From Lachnospiraceae bacterium (GTDB lineage Bacteria > Bacillota > Clostridia > Lachnospirales > Lachnospiraceae): a DNA stretch of 57,659 nucleotides. The position numbers and the translations under genes were made by a program. This document shows, piece after piece, positions 45,203 through 52,572 of this stretch; position 1 is the stretch's first letter; every line of letters starts with the position of its first letter. The stretch lies in the NCBI GenBank assembly GCA_021769135.1, contig JAETTM010000021.1:1-57659 (forward strand), written 5' to 3'. A model generated the notes under the pieces. The model made no database searches and had not been told where the DNA came from. It was given only the letters and a program-made list of their open reading frames with translations.

Positions 45203-46371
45203 GTAAATCTTCCGTAGGAATGGGCGCCCTGGATGGAGGGCTGGCAGTACATAAGAAGCGGAAAGACGATATTGTGGCAGCGCTGGCAGGCAATCCCAAT
45301 GTGGGAAAGAGCACGATATTCAACAGGATGACAGGGCTGCGGCAGCATACAGGAAACTGGGCAGGAAAGACGGTGGCGAACGCCCAGGGATATGCGTTTT
45401 ATGAAGGCCAGGGCTATGTGCTTGTGGATATTCCCGGTTGTTATTCTCTGGATGCCCATTCGGCGGAAGAAGAGGTGGCCAGAGACTTTATCCGTGCCGG
45501 AGAGTATGATGTGGTAGTGGCGGTATGCGACGCATTATGCCTGGAGCGCAATATGCGCCTTGTCCTGCAAATTATGCAGCAGACAGAAAAAATAGTGGTA
45601 TGCGTGAATCTGATGGATGAGGCGAAGAGGAAGCATATTTCCATCGACCTGAAAAAACTGGAAAAGAGGCTTGGCGTGCCGGTGATAGGAACGGCCGCGA
45701 GGGATGGAACAGGGATGGGGGAACTGTACCTTGCGATAAAAGAAACTGCAAAAATAAAGAAGCGGCAGCTGCCGGAGCATGGCGGCGGATACAGGCATGG
45801 CGGGGAATGGACGCCGGAAGAGGTATGCCGGGGAATTGTGGAGCATGGGGATAAAGAATATGCAGAGGCCGACAGACGGAAGGATAAATTTTTTACAGGA
45901 AAAATAACGGGGATTCCTGTAATGATCCTTCTGCTTTTTTTTATTTTCTGGCTTACTATTGTGGGGGCAAATTATCCTTCAGGGCTGCTCCACAAATTTT
46001 TCCTTTCTTTGGAAGGGAAAATCATGTACGGATTATATTGTCTGGGCATGCCGGGATGGGTAAGGGAAATGCTGGTGTACGGCATGTTTCGGGTAGCGGC
46101 ATGGGTGATTTCCGTGATGCTGCCGCCGATGGCCATTTTTTTCCCGCTCTTTACCGTAATGGAGGACTCCGGTTATTTGCCCAGGGTAGCTTTTAACCTG
46201 GATAAATGCTTTAAGAAATGCAGGGCATGCGGAAAACAGGCTTTGACAATGGCCATGGGATTCGGCTGCAATGCCGCCGGAGTAGTGGGGTGCCGTATCA
46301 TCGACTCCCCCAGGGAACGGCTGATTGCCATAATAACGAATAGTTTTGTGCCATGTAATGGCAGGTTTCCA
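45193..46371 (+). pseudogene. feoB: feoB, truncated by insertion of the conjugative element
   Basis: N-terminal 390 or so residues of the Fe(II) transporter FeoB. The G domain is intact: G1 GNPNVGKST (33-41), G3 DIPGCYSL, G4 NLMDE. The first membrane helices follow, including the Gate motif region AMGFGCNAAGVVGCRIIDSPRERL and SFVPCNGRFP. Right after GRFP, at about 46368-46371, similarity stops and 20 unrelated residues lead to a stop. The usual protein is some 200 or more residues longer, so this copy has lost its second Gate and cannot be a normal transporter. The rest should lie beyond the far end of the element. Confidence 0.9.
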
Positions 46372-46394
46372 CCACCATACAAAGGGAAACAAAA

Positions 46395-46640
46395 TTGTTC
46401 CTCGGCGCTGACAATGAAGAAACAGCCGAATTAACCGTACCAATGTATGACTTTGGCGATTGGGCTTTAAAAATGAAAGCCTATCGCAAGAAAAACCATA
46501 TCACACAACAGGAGCTTGCACAGCTTATGGGCGTAAAGCATTTTACACTTCGTAGCTGGGAACAAAAACAAGCAAAGCCACCTTACAATGTATGGCGGCT
46601 TCACAAACACTTATTTGATGATTCCATCAAGCTCACGTGA
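46395..46640 (+). CDS. Small helix-turn-helix protein at the element end
   Basis: Protein of 81 residues whose C-terminal 60 form an XRE-type helix-turn-helix (ALKMKAYRKKNHITQQELAQLMGVKHFTLRSWE). The start is probably TTG 46395 with AAAGGG at 46384-46386; an ATG at 46443 would leave only the DNA-binding part. The frame stays open upstream for another 13 codons across the feoB junction. It sits where integrase or excisionase are in Tn916, so it may bind the element end. It converges with, and overlaps, the next gene by 30 bases. Confidence 0.6.
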   Translation: MFLGADNEETAELTVPMYDFGDWALKMKAYRKKNHITQQELAQLMGVKHFTLRSWEQKQAKPPYNVWRLHKHLFDDSIKLT

Positions 46641-46820
46641 TTTTAGGTTATCCAGTATTTTATCAATAATGGCTATCTTTTCATCCGTAGTTAGATTAGA
46701 ACTGTTTAGCCTGCGTTCCACCACCTCTAAATGAAACTCGTTGATTTTATCGGAAAGGGCGTGAAAATCCATATTTTCTGGAACATGGATAATAACATTC
46801 TGAATACAATTTCTTTTCAT
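46611..46820 (-). CDS. Small protein of unknown function
   Basis: 69-residue acidic/basic mixed protein, MKRNCIQNVIIHVPENMDFH at the start. It looks helical in the second half (LEVVERRLNSSNLTTDEKIAII). An excellent ribosome site (GGAGGG) precedes the ATG, so it is likely real. I know no function for it. It is probably an element-borne accessory gene. Confidence 0.6.
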   Translation of the reverse strand: MKRNCIQNVIIHVPENMDFHALSDKINEFHLEVVERRLNSSNLTTDEKIAIIDKILDNLKSRELDGIIK

Positions 46821-46836
46821 TCACGCCCTCCTTTCG

Positions 46837-47339
46837 ATAAATACCAGACACTTTATGTTATGAAAATGTCTGTATGTCCTATTCCATCTTATGAAGCTGT
46901 ATGATTCTGGTGCAGTTTCATTTTATGTCATAAGCAAATCGAACAGCTCTGGCATAGCTCACGGGAATCCCACCCCTGCATGGTTCTCATGCAGCCGTAC
47001 CCTTTGCCTGCGACGGTTCATTTACGCTCGGACTGTGGCTGTACGGGAGTATCATTATCACGATAGGGAGGTCATGGCGGCAGCTCTGCCAAAAGCTGCA
47101 TACGGAACGCTGACTTGAATCGCTCGCTAATTCATCCCTCCTTTCGGGGTCATGGCGTGTCAGCCCGTCGGCTCTTTCCCTATCGAAACGTATTCGATTG
47201 CTTTATTCAGTTTTCAAGGAACAACGGCTTGTCAGCCTGTCAAAGCATACTGACGGCAATATGCTTTGATAGAGTGGCAAACTTCCCTGTTCGGGAAGCG
47301 TGTAGCATATCGGCACGCTTCCACGAAAGGGAAAATGTT
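46837..47339. other. Non-coding, hairpin-rich stretch of the element
   Basis: No convincing gene. Four clear inverted repeats: CAGACA 46845-46850 with TGTCTG 46867-46872; a 7-bp hairpin 46976-46982 with 46988-46994, next to CCGTAC 46995-47000 with GTACGG 47041-47046; a perfect 10-bp stem 47240-47249 with 47260-47269; and a perfect 9-bp stem 47294-47302 with 47314-47322. The frames open on the plus strand here lack ribosome sites and look spurious. It may be structured RNA or contain recombination sites. Confidence 0.5.
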
Positions 47340-47576
47340 TTATTCTTCTCCGATTTCAAAGGATAAAATCTTCGCAATCAGTCTGGTTTCCATCCTGCGG
47401 CGTAGAGTTTCATCCACGACCATGTGCTGATTCCCGTATTCGTCTTTCATGGGGCGTAAGGAACGTTTTGCGATAAAGCCGCTGTAATGCTTTACAATCT
47501 GGTTGATAGCTTCTGTATCGCCGTCCGTCGCCGCCACAATGACAGGAAAAGGAATCATGGGATATGTAGTCTTCAT
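47340..47576 (-). CDS. Tn916 orf8-like helix-turn-helix protein
   Basis: 78-residue protein like Orf8 of Tn916 (helix-turn-helix conjugative-element domain, HTH_16). Segment FPVIVAATDGDTEAINQIVKHYSGFIAKRS is typical, with the closing TRLIAKILSFEIGEE. Its start overlaps the stop of the sigma-like gene as ATGA (47573-47576), so the two are coupled. In Tn916, orf7 and orf8 drive transfer-gene expression after excision. Confidence 0.85.
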   Translation of the reverse strand: MKTTYPMIPFPVIVAATDGDTEAINQIVKHYSGFIAKRSLRPMKDEYGNQHMVVDETLRRRMETRLIAKILSFEIGEE

Positions 47577-47995
47577 TCTTCGTTTTCCTCCATAAATTCT
47601 TTGATAAAGGCAAGTCCGCTGGTTCTGTGACGGTAAACCGTGGAACGGTTCAGTTTTAGCAGGTCTGCAATTTCTGTGTCGTTCATATCCATAAAATAAT
47701 ACAGCAGGATGATTTCACGCTTCTTGTCCGTCAGATTCCGTAATGCTTCGCTTAATAAATCGCTTTCCACTCCGACTGTGGAATCATTCAGCGTGAAGAT
47801 ATGAAAATCAGATGGGTAGCTGTCCACAGTTGCAAACTGACTGACGAGGTAATCGCCCATATCGGAAAACAGCGTTTCCCGTTTGGACTGTCTGGACAGG
47901 GCTTTCATATAGTCCTTGCGCTCATCGTCCATAGCTCGCTTGCAGATATAATCAAACTGATTCTCAATGGTTGTCTGAAAAGAAGATGGCTTCAT
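47573..47995 (-). CDS. Tn916 orf7-like sigma-70 family regulator
   Basis: 140-residue protein with a region-4-type helix-turn-helix at the C-terminus (LRNLTDKKREIILLYYFMDMNDTEIADLLKLNRSTVYRHR). It matches the Orf7 sigma-like activator of Tn916, which switches on the transfer region. It is coupled to the orf8-like gene. Confidence 0.87.
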   Translation of the reverse strand: MKPSSFQTTIENQFDYICKRAMDDERKDYMKALSRQSKRETLFSDMGDYLVSQFATVDSYPSDFHIFTLNDSTVGVESDLLSEALRNLTDKKREIILLYYFMDMNDTEIADLLKLNRSTVYRHRTSGLAFIKEFMEENEE

Positions 47996-48223
47996 AGTAT
48001 CTCACCCCCTTTCTTGCCATGAAAGGGAGTGAATCGAACTCCTTTGCCCCCTTTCGCACTAAGTCCCGACACGAAAGGGCTGCCAGTTGCATTGCTGGCA
48101 AAAAAACTTTAAGAAAAGTTTCCAGCAACCAAAAAAGCACACAAACAGACTTTACAATCTGCTTATGTGCTTCATTAGTACCTGCTATGTATTGTGAAAA
48201 ACCATATAGGTAGGCATTTTTAT

Positions 48224-48295
48224 CTAGTGTAGGAGAATGGCTTTTTTTAATGACGTACCATTTGTAGAATTATGCCGAACGATTGTGTCGTGCAT
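48224..48295 (-). CDS. Possible 23-residue peptide
   Basis: A short reading frame with a near-perfect ribosome site (AAGGAGGT, minus strand, 48303-48310) seven bases before ATG at 48295. It would encode MHDTIVRHNSTNGTSLKKAI and three more residues. It lies upstream of the orf7-like gene on the same strand. It may be a leader peptide or a small protein; I do not recognise it. Confidence 0.4.
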   Translation of the reverse strand: MHDTIVRHNSTNGTSLKKAILLH

Positions 48296-48376
48296 GGCGG
48301 CTACCTCCTTACGAGCCGCCGAGCTTTCATAGCTGATTTCAACACATCCTCTGTGGATTTCATTTAACAATCAAAA

Positions 48377-48478
48377 AGACGACGGCTTTCTTCAAACCGT
48401 CGTCTGGATTTAAAACTGATTTTGACGCAAGAAAATCATGCTGCCAGAAAACGGTTTTTTTTATTTGCCGTCTGGCAG
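48377..48478. other. Two hairpins in the orf7-orf9 intergenic region
   Basis: Perfect 9-bp stem 48377-48385 with 48397-48405, and stem CTGCCAGA 48441-48448 with TCTGGCAG 48471-48478 around a T-rich loop. They lie between divergent regulators. Apart from these and the short peptide, the stretch 47996-48589 shows nothing I recognise. Confidence 0.5.
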
Positions 48479-48589
48479 TATATTTTTTTGTATAAATCGC
48501 ATAATAGGAACTATAAAACCTTATAATACGTTTTTCTATACCTGTCACTTATTGAACAGGAACAGTAAAATGTAAATAGGTGGTTTATT

Positions 48590-48946
48590 ATGCGTAAAAA
48601 AGAAGATAAGTACGATTTTAAAGCGTTTGGGCTTGCAATAAAAGAAGCCCGTAAAAAGCGAGGTTTAACCCGTGAACAGGTGGGAGCATTGATTGAGATT
48701 GACCCACGCTATTTAACCAATATTGAGAACAAGGGGCAGCACCCCAGCTTACAGGTGTTCTATGACCTTGTATCCTTGTTAAATGTGTCCGTTGATGAAT
48801 TTTTCTTACCTGCTGCTGATCTGGTGAAAAGCACCAGACGCAGACATATAGAAAAACAGATGGACAGCTTTACAGATAAAGAGCTAATCCTTATGGAAGC
48901 CCTAGCCAAAGGTATTACAGATTCTAAGGAGATAGATGATTTATAA
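48590..48946 (+). CDS. Tn916 orf9-like XRE regulator
   Basis: 118-residue repressor-type protein with an N-terminal helix-turn-helix ([35 protein letters not shown]). It is the counterpart of Tn916 Orf9, a negative regulator of orf7-orf8. It is the only core element gene here on the plus strand, again as in Tn916. The ribosome site is weak (AGGTGG). Confidence 0.87.
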   Translation: MRKKEDKYDFKAFGLAIKEARKKRGLTREQVGALIEIDPRYLTNIENKGQHPSLQVFYDLVSLLNVSVDEFFLPAADLVKSTRRRHIEKQMDSFTDKELILMEALAKGITDSKEIDDL

Positions 48947-48963
48947 TTCTAACTCCAATGAAA

Positions 48964-49007
48964 AGAGCCGATAAACTGAGATTTCATAACCTCAGTTTAT
49001 CGGCTCT
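48964..49007. terminator. Strong hairpin between the orf9-like and KTR genes
   Basis: Perfect 17-bp stem 48964-48980 with 48991-49007. It stops the plus-strand orf9-like gene and overlaps the end of the minus-strand KTR gene. No long T-run is present. Confidence 0.7.
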
Positions 49008-49182
49008 GCGTCTTAGCGTCTGGCTCTTTTATGATTGTGACTTTAAATGATTTAACATTTATTAAATTTTCTTGTCGGCATTTTGGACAATACAGAGGAA
49101 ATTTGCTTATTTCAGTGTCATTTCTTATTTTTAATCTTGTTTTATTACCACATACAGGGCATAAAATCCATTTATTTTCCAT
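48997..49182 (-). CDS. Cysteine-rich KTR-domain protein
   Basis: 61-residue zinc-ribbon-like protein with CPVCGNKTRLKIRNDTEISK and YCPKCRQEN, the Cys-rich KTR family often found next to tet genes in Tn916-like and Tn1549-like elements. Start at 49182; a longer frame to 49269 is unlikely. It follows the cargo operon on the same strand. Function unknown. Confidence 0.75.
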   Translation of the reverse strand: MENKWILCPVCGNKTRLKIRNDTEISKFPLYCPKCRQENLINVKSFKVTIIKEPDAKTQSR

Positions 49183-49269
49183 ATTTATTTTACCCCACTT
49201 TAGATTACGTATTTCAATTAAACGTTCTATATATTTTGATATAGCATTGTATAAGATATGTAGAAACAT

Positions 49270-49692
49270 CTACATTAAACAAAATGCGGTTAATACTTCA
49301 TTGATTTCTGTACAATTCAACCATTCAGTATTTGTTGGTTTGCTAAATGGTGAGATTCCTCCACATTTAATAATTTTCGCATGGTTTATTAATCTATTCG
49401 GAATACTATTCCGAATGGTTTTTTGTATCGTTTCTGGATAAAAATTGCAAAGAAATATGATGGTTTTTTTTGCTATCAAGGTTTCTATATTGTCATTTAA
49501 TACCTGTTTTGCAGGTTTGTAAATTTTACCCATACGAACACCAGAGCCAATCAATAGTACGTCAAAATCTGATAGACAAGGGATTTCTCTATCCAAATCA
49601 AACAGAGAGCAGTCTTGTAATTTTGAAGCAATATATTCTGCACATAGCTGTGTACTGCCTGTTTTAGAAATATACATAACGGCAATTTTCAT
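49270..49692 (-). CDS. Flavodoxin-family protein (cargo)
   Basis: 140-residue flavodoxin-like protein. The FMN phosphate loop is MYISKTGSTQLCAEYIASKL, and LLIGSGVRMGKIYKPAKQVL is the typical third strand-loop. It resembles the menaquinone-dependent protoporphyrinogen oxidase / flavodoxin group of short proteins. The start at 49692 shares one base with the previous stop (TAATG), so it is coupled to the membrane protein gene. It is the third gene of the TetR operon. Confidence 0.82.
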   Translation of the reverse strand: MKIAVMYISKTGSTQLCAEYIASKLQDCSLFDLDREIPCLSDFDVLLIGSGVRMGKIYKPAKQVLNDNIETLIAKKTIIFLCNFYPETIQKTIRNSIPNRLINHAKIIKCGGISPFSKPTNTEWLNCTEINEVLTAFCLM

Positions 49693-49898
49693 TATTTCTT
49701 CCGCTCCTTTCTGTTTTGGATAAGTATTAGTATCATAGTTATGAAGAACAAACATATAGAGGTAACTCCACAGTTCATATGGAAACTAATATTATTAGCA
49801 GTTACCATTGGTACTGACTTCATCCATAAACCACATATCAAGGTTGATATTAGTAGAATGGCAGTAATAGTAGCGCTGATAGATATTAATAATTTCAT
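49692..49898 (-). CDS. Small two-helix membrane protein (cargo)
   Basis: 68-residue protein with two membrane helices (about 5-26 and 41-60) joined by a short loop with FHMNCGVTSICL. Its ribosome site lies inside the last codons of the TetR gene, and its stop overlaps the flavodoxin start. The His-Cys pattern resembles small DUF4405-like membrane proteins, but the similarity is too short to name it. It is likely a membrane partner of the flavodoxin. Confidence 0.65.
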   Translation of the reverse strand: MKLLISISATITAILLISTLICGLWMKSVPMVTANNISFHMNCGVTSICLFFITMILILIQNRKERKK

Positions 49899-50477
49899 TT
49901 AACATGCACCTCCCATTTCTAAAGATAGATTTTTAAATATAATGTCAATAAGTTTTTCCTGCTCGACCATTACATTTTTAATATCACATTGAAGATATTT
50001 TTGGTAAGCAGAAGCATTTAAAAAAATGACTTGTACAGGCAAAAGTATTTGTGCAGCGAGTATTTTTATCTCGTATTCGTCCTTACTTTGCTTAAATATC
50101 TCTTTTAATACTGGCTGTATCATTTTATTTGTAATGATTCCACCTCCATTCAATTCATTTGCAACTGTAATTTTTGCTAGTGGATAATGATTATATCCTA
50201 GACATACAATTTCTTTAATCATGCTTTCCAGTCGAAGTAATGGGTCAATTTCTTTAGATGTTTTTTGTATAATATTCTCAAATAAATTACCCATGCAAAT
50301 ATTAACTGCCTCTATTAATAGATTGTCTTTTGACTTAAAATAGTAGTTTATTAACGCACTATTCACGCCAGCTTTTTCTGCAATCTGTCTATTAGTCAAT
50401 TTACCAATATCCTGATTTTCCTGCATGGCTGAAACTACGGTTTCTAAAATTCTTTTTTTTGCTTCTGTATTGTCCAC
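49899..50477 (-). CDS. TetR-family repressor (cargo)
   Basis: 192-residue regulator. The N-terminal helix-turn-helix reads IGKLTNRQIAEKAGVNSALINYYFKSKDNLLIEAV. The C-terminal ligand-binding part is all helical. The start is GTG at 50477, with GGAGG at good distance. Directly upstream is a 44-bp perfect palindrome overlapping its own promoter, so it probably represses the operon until it meets an inducer. Confidence 0.88.
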   Translation of the reverse strand: MDNTEAKKRILETVVSAMQENQDIGKLTNRQIAEKAGVNSALINYYFKSKDNLLIEAVNICMGNLFENIIQKTSKEIDPLLRLESMIKEIVCLGYNHYPLAKITVANELNGGGIITNKMIQPVLKEIFKQSKDEYEIKILAAQILLPVQVIFLNASAYQKYLQCDIKNVMVEQEKLIDIIFKNLSLEMGGAC

Positions 50478-50497
50478 TTCTATATCCTCCCAACTAT

Positions 50498-50566
50498 TTA
50501 TTTAACTGTGATTTAATCATGATTAAATCACAGTTAAATAATGCCACGTTGTTTGAAATCTGTCAA
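50498..50566 (-). promoter_or_regulatory. TetR operon promoter with a 44-bp perfect palindrome
   Basis: On the minus strand: -35 TTGACA (50566-50561), 17-base spacer, -10 CATTAT (50543-50538). The palindrome spans 50498-50541 with 22-base arms and no loop, overlapping the -10 and the start point. This is longer than most single TetR operators, so two repressor dimers may bind. Confidence 0.8.
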
Positions 50567-50607
50567 TAAGTTTAATTGGTTTTTTCTTTTTAATTTTTAT
50601 TAATGGG

Positions 50608-50645
50608 CTATCTATCCATAAAAAAATATGAGGAGATAGCCCACA
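50608..50645. other. Hairpin downstream of orf13-like gene
   Basis: GGGCTATCT on the left pairs with AGATAGCCC on the right around a loop of about 20 bases. It lies between the transfer genes and the cargo operon and may limit read-through; a T-run is lacking for the minus direction. Confidence 0.5.
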
Positions 50646-50647
50646 TG

Positions 50648-51556
50648 TTATTTAATTATCTTCCAGTTATTCCCGTTCTTTTCCAGCACTAAGTCAAACT
50701 GTGATACCTGCGTTGCCTTTGTCTGCTGGTCTAGGTACTTCACAGCCACGGAAACAGTCACTTGACTGTTGCTACGGTTGTAGATGGGATTTACCAGTTC
50801 CGAGAATACATAATCTTTCCCAATAGGCTTTAACACGCCCCCATTCACATAATAGGACAGCTCTTTAGCGGTTGCGGTTGGGTAGAGCTTAAAGAATGTC
50901 GTCAGAAATTCGTTGATTTCATCCGTCGTCACAGCGTCCACCGTTCCGTCGCTTTCCTTTGCCTTTGGCGTATAGCCGGATTTCACGGGTGTGCTGGTAA
51001 TGGTCGGATTCTTCGTGAGAACCATGTTTCCAGAGCCATCCACATAAACCGTGACTTCATAAGCGGAACGTACCGTTTTCGTGCTTCCGTTCTCCGTGAT
51101 TAACTGTTCCACAGTGAAGATCACGGAGAACTGGTTTTCATCCACCTGTGTAACAGACCATATCTGCACCCCATTGACCGCCGAGGACACGGGAATATCC
51201 TTACGGATGGTGTCGGTATTTAATGCCTGCAAATCTCCTGTCATATAATTCTTGATGGCGTTCTCCCTGTTGTCAATGGAAGCCGCCGTCTGTTCCCATG
51301 AATAATAGACCTTTGCAAAGTTCGTCACAAAGTTCTCTATCTTATGGGTATCGACAATTTTTTCCTCAATGACCTTTGTTTCATGGATGGTATGAACGTC
51401 AATCGCCGTGAAATTCTTATAGACTGCAAAGCAGAAGCTGACCGCCAGCAGCACCCAAAGGGCAATTACAATCCGCTTGTGGGTATTCGCCTTATAGATA
51501 CGGGGCTTCTTTTCTTTTGGCTGTTTCTGGTTTTCCTTTTTTCTTATTTGAATCAT
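50648..51556 (-). CDS. Conjugal transfer protein, Tn916 orf13 / TcpC-like
   Basis: 302-residue bitopic membrane protein. A basic cytoplasmic start is followed by one membrane helix at about 25-45 and two NTF2-like domains outside. In pCW3 the equivalent TcpC is part of the transfer apparatus. Start at 51556 with AAAGGA at good spacing; 51565 has none. It lies nearest the cargo, as in Tn916. Confidence 0.88.
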   Translation of the reverse strand: MIQIRKKENQKQPKEKKPRIYKANTHKRIVIALWVLLAVSFCFAVYKNFTAIDVHTIHETKVIEEKIVDTHKIENFVTNFAKVYYSWEQTAASIDNRENAIKNYMTGDLQALNTDTIRKDIPVSSAVNGVQIWSVTQVDENQFSVIFTVEQLITENGSTKTVRSAYEVTVYVDGSGNMVLTKNPTITSTPVKSGYTPKAKESDGTVDAVTTDEINEFLTTFFKLYPTATAKELSYYVNGGVLKPIGKDYVFSELVNPIYNRSNSQVTVSVAVKYLDQQTKATQVSQFDLVLEKNGNNWKIIK

Positions 51557-51570
51557 AGTTTTCATCCTTT

Positions 51571-52572
51571 CTATTTTGGGATTCTTCCTGCACTGGCTAA
51601 ATGCTGCTGCCAGTAGGAACTTGTCAAATCGGCATAGCCGATAGGGTCGCCTGCATGAAACATACGGTTATTTCCTTGATATATCCCAACGTGCGTAATA
51701 TAAGTGCCTGCATTATAGGTAGAGTGGAAAAAGACCAAATCCCCAGCCTTTGCTTCGGACAAGGGGATATGCTGTGTCACGTTGTACTGTTCCTGCGCCG
51801 TCCGTGGCATGGAGATTCCAGCCTTGCCGAAACACCACTGGACAAGACCGGAACAGTCAAAGGAGGTAGTAGGGGAAGCTCCGCCGAACACGTACCTCCA
51901 GCCCTCATATTTTAAGGCTTCATCCATGATAGCCTGTACCGTTTCGTCGTCAAACTGTGCTACTGTTAGATATTGTGACACCACCAGCACGTAGAACATA
52001 TTTCCGTAGTTATACCGCCATCCGCCGTTTTTCTCCACAGCGATAGGGTTTGTGTAAGTCACTTTTGTTCCGCCGGATTTATCCCTTGCGAAACTTTCCG
52101 CCAGTTCAAAGGTGTATTTCTTCCCACGGTTCGACACATAGTCAAGAAAGCCGCCGCCATAGTTATAGGACTGAATGACGGCGTTTAGGTCACAGCCCTT
52201 TGCTTCGGCGGAAGCCACCAGTTCCGAGAAATACTTGCAGCCCTGCTTGATAGAATCCTCTGTGCTTAGTGAGTTTGGCGGCAATCCCAGCGATTCCGAG
52301 GACTGCATAACATCTTCCAGCGTGCCGCCGGATTCCACCTGTATAATTGCAAGCAGAACATTGATGTATTCCTCAATCCCGTATTCTCTTGCGTACTTTT
52401 CCAGCAGGGGCTTATGTGCCAGTACCTCCGCTGACACATTCACGCCGCCATACTGGATATGAGAACCGCCGCCGTCTTCTTCGTCCGAGAACAAGACGAC
52501 CACAAACAGGAGCAGGGAGAAAATCAGCACGAACATCCCAGAGCTTGCAATGATGATATGCTTCAGCTTCAT
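51571..52572 (-). CDS. Cell-wall hydrolase, Tn916 orf14 / CwlT-like
   Basis: 333-residue secreted or membrane-anchored enzyme. After one helix (about 8-28) comes a lysozyme-like domain (LLAIIQVESGG, catalytic Glu, then SLGLPP and QSYNYGGGF) and a C-terminal NlpC/P60 endopeptidase with SFDCSGLVQWCFG (Cys), a His in THVGIY and a His near FHAGDP. It locally opens peptidoglycan for the transfer channel. The start overlaps the end of the orf15-like gene (52569-52572). Confidence 0.92.
   Translation of the reverse strand: MKLKHIIIASSGMFVLIFSLLLFVVVLFSDEEDGGGSHIQYGGVNVSAEVLAHKPLLEKYAREYGIEEYINVLLAIIQVESGGTLEDVMQSSESLGLPPNSLSTEDSIKQGCKYFSELVASAEAKGCDLNAVIQSYNYGGGFLDYVSNRGKKYTFELAESFARDKSGGTKVTYTNPIAVEKNGGWRYNYGNMFYVLVVSQYLTVAQFDDETVQAIMDEALKYEGWRYVFGGASPTTSFDCSGLVQWCFGKAGISMPRTAQEQYNVTQHIPLSEAKAGDLVFFHSTYNAGTYITHVGIYQGNNRMFHAGDPIGYADLTSSYWQQHLASAGRIPK

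Noticed and set aside
46891-47366. Two plus-strand frames in the element's hairpin-rich stretch
   Set aside because: No ribosome site, unusual composition and overlap with several inverted repeats; the stretch looks non-coding.
48360-48548. A 62-codon minus-strand frame in the element
   Set aside because: It runs through two strong hairpins and has no ribosome site, so I treat the stretch as regulatory DNA.
49183-49269. N-terminal extension of the KTR protein
   Set aside because: The extra residues do not fit the KTR family, and homology begins at the internal MENKWILCPVCG.
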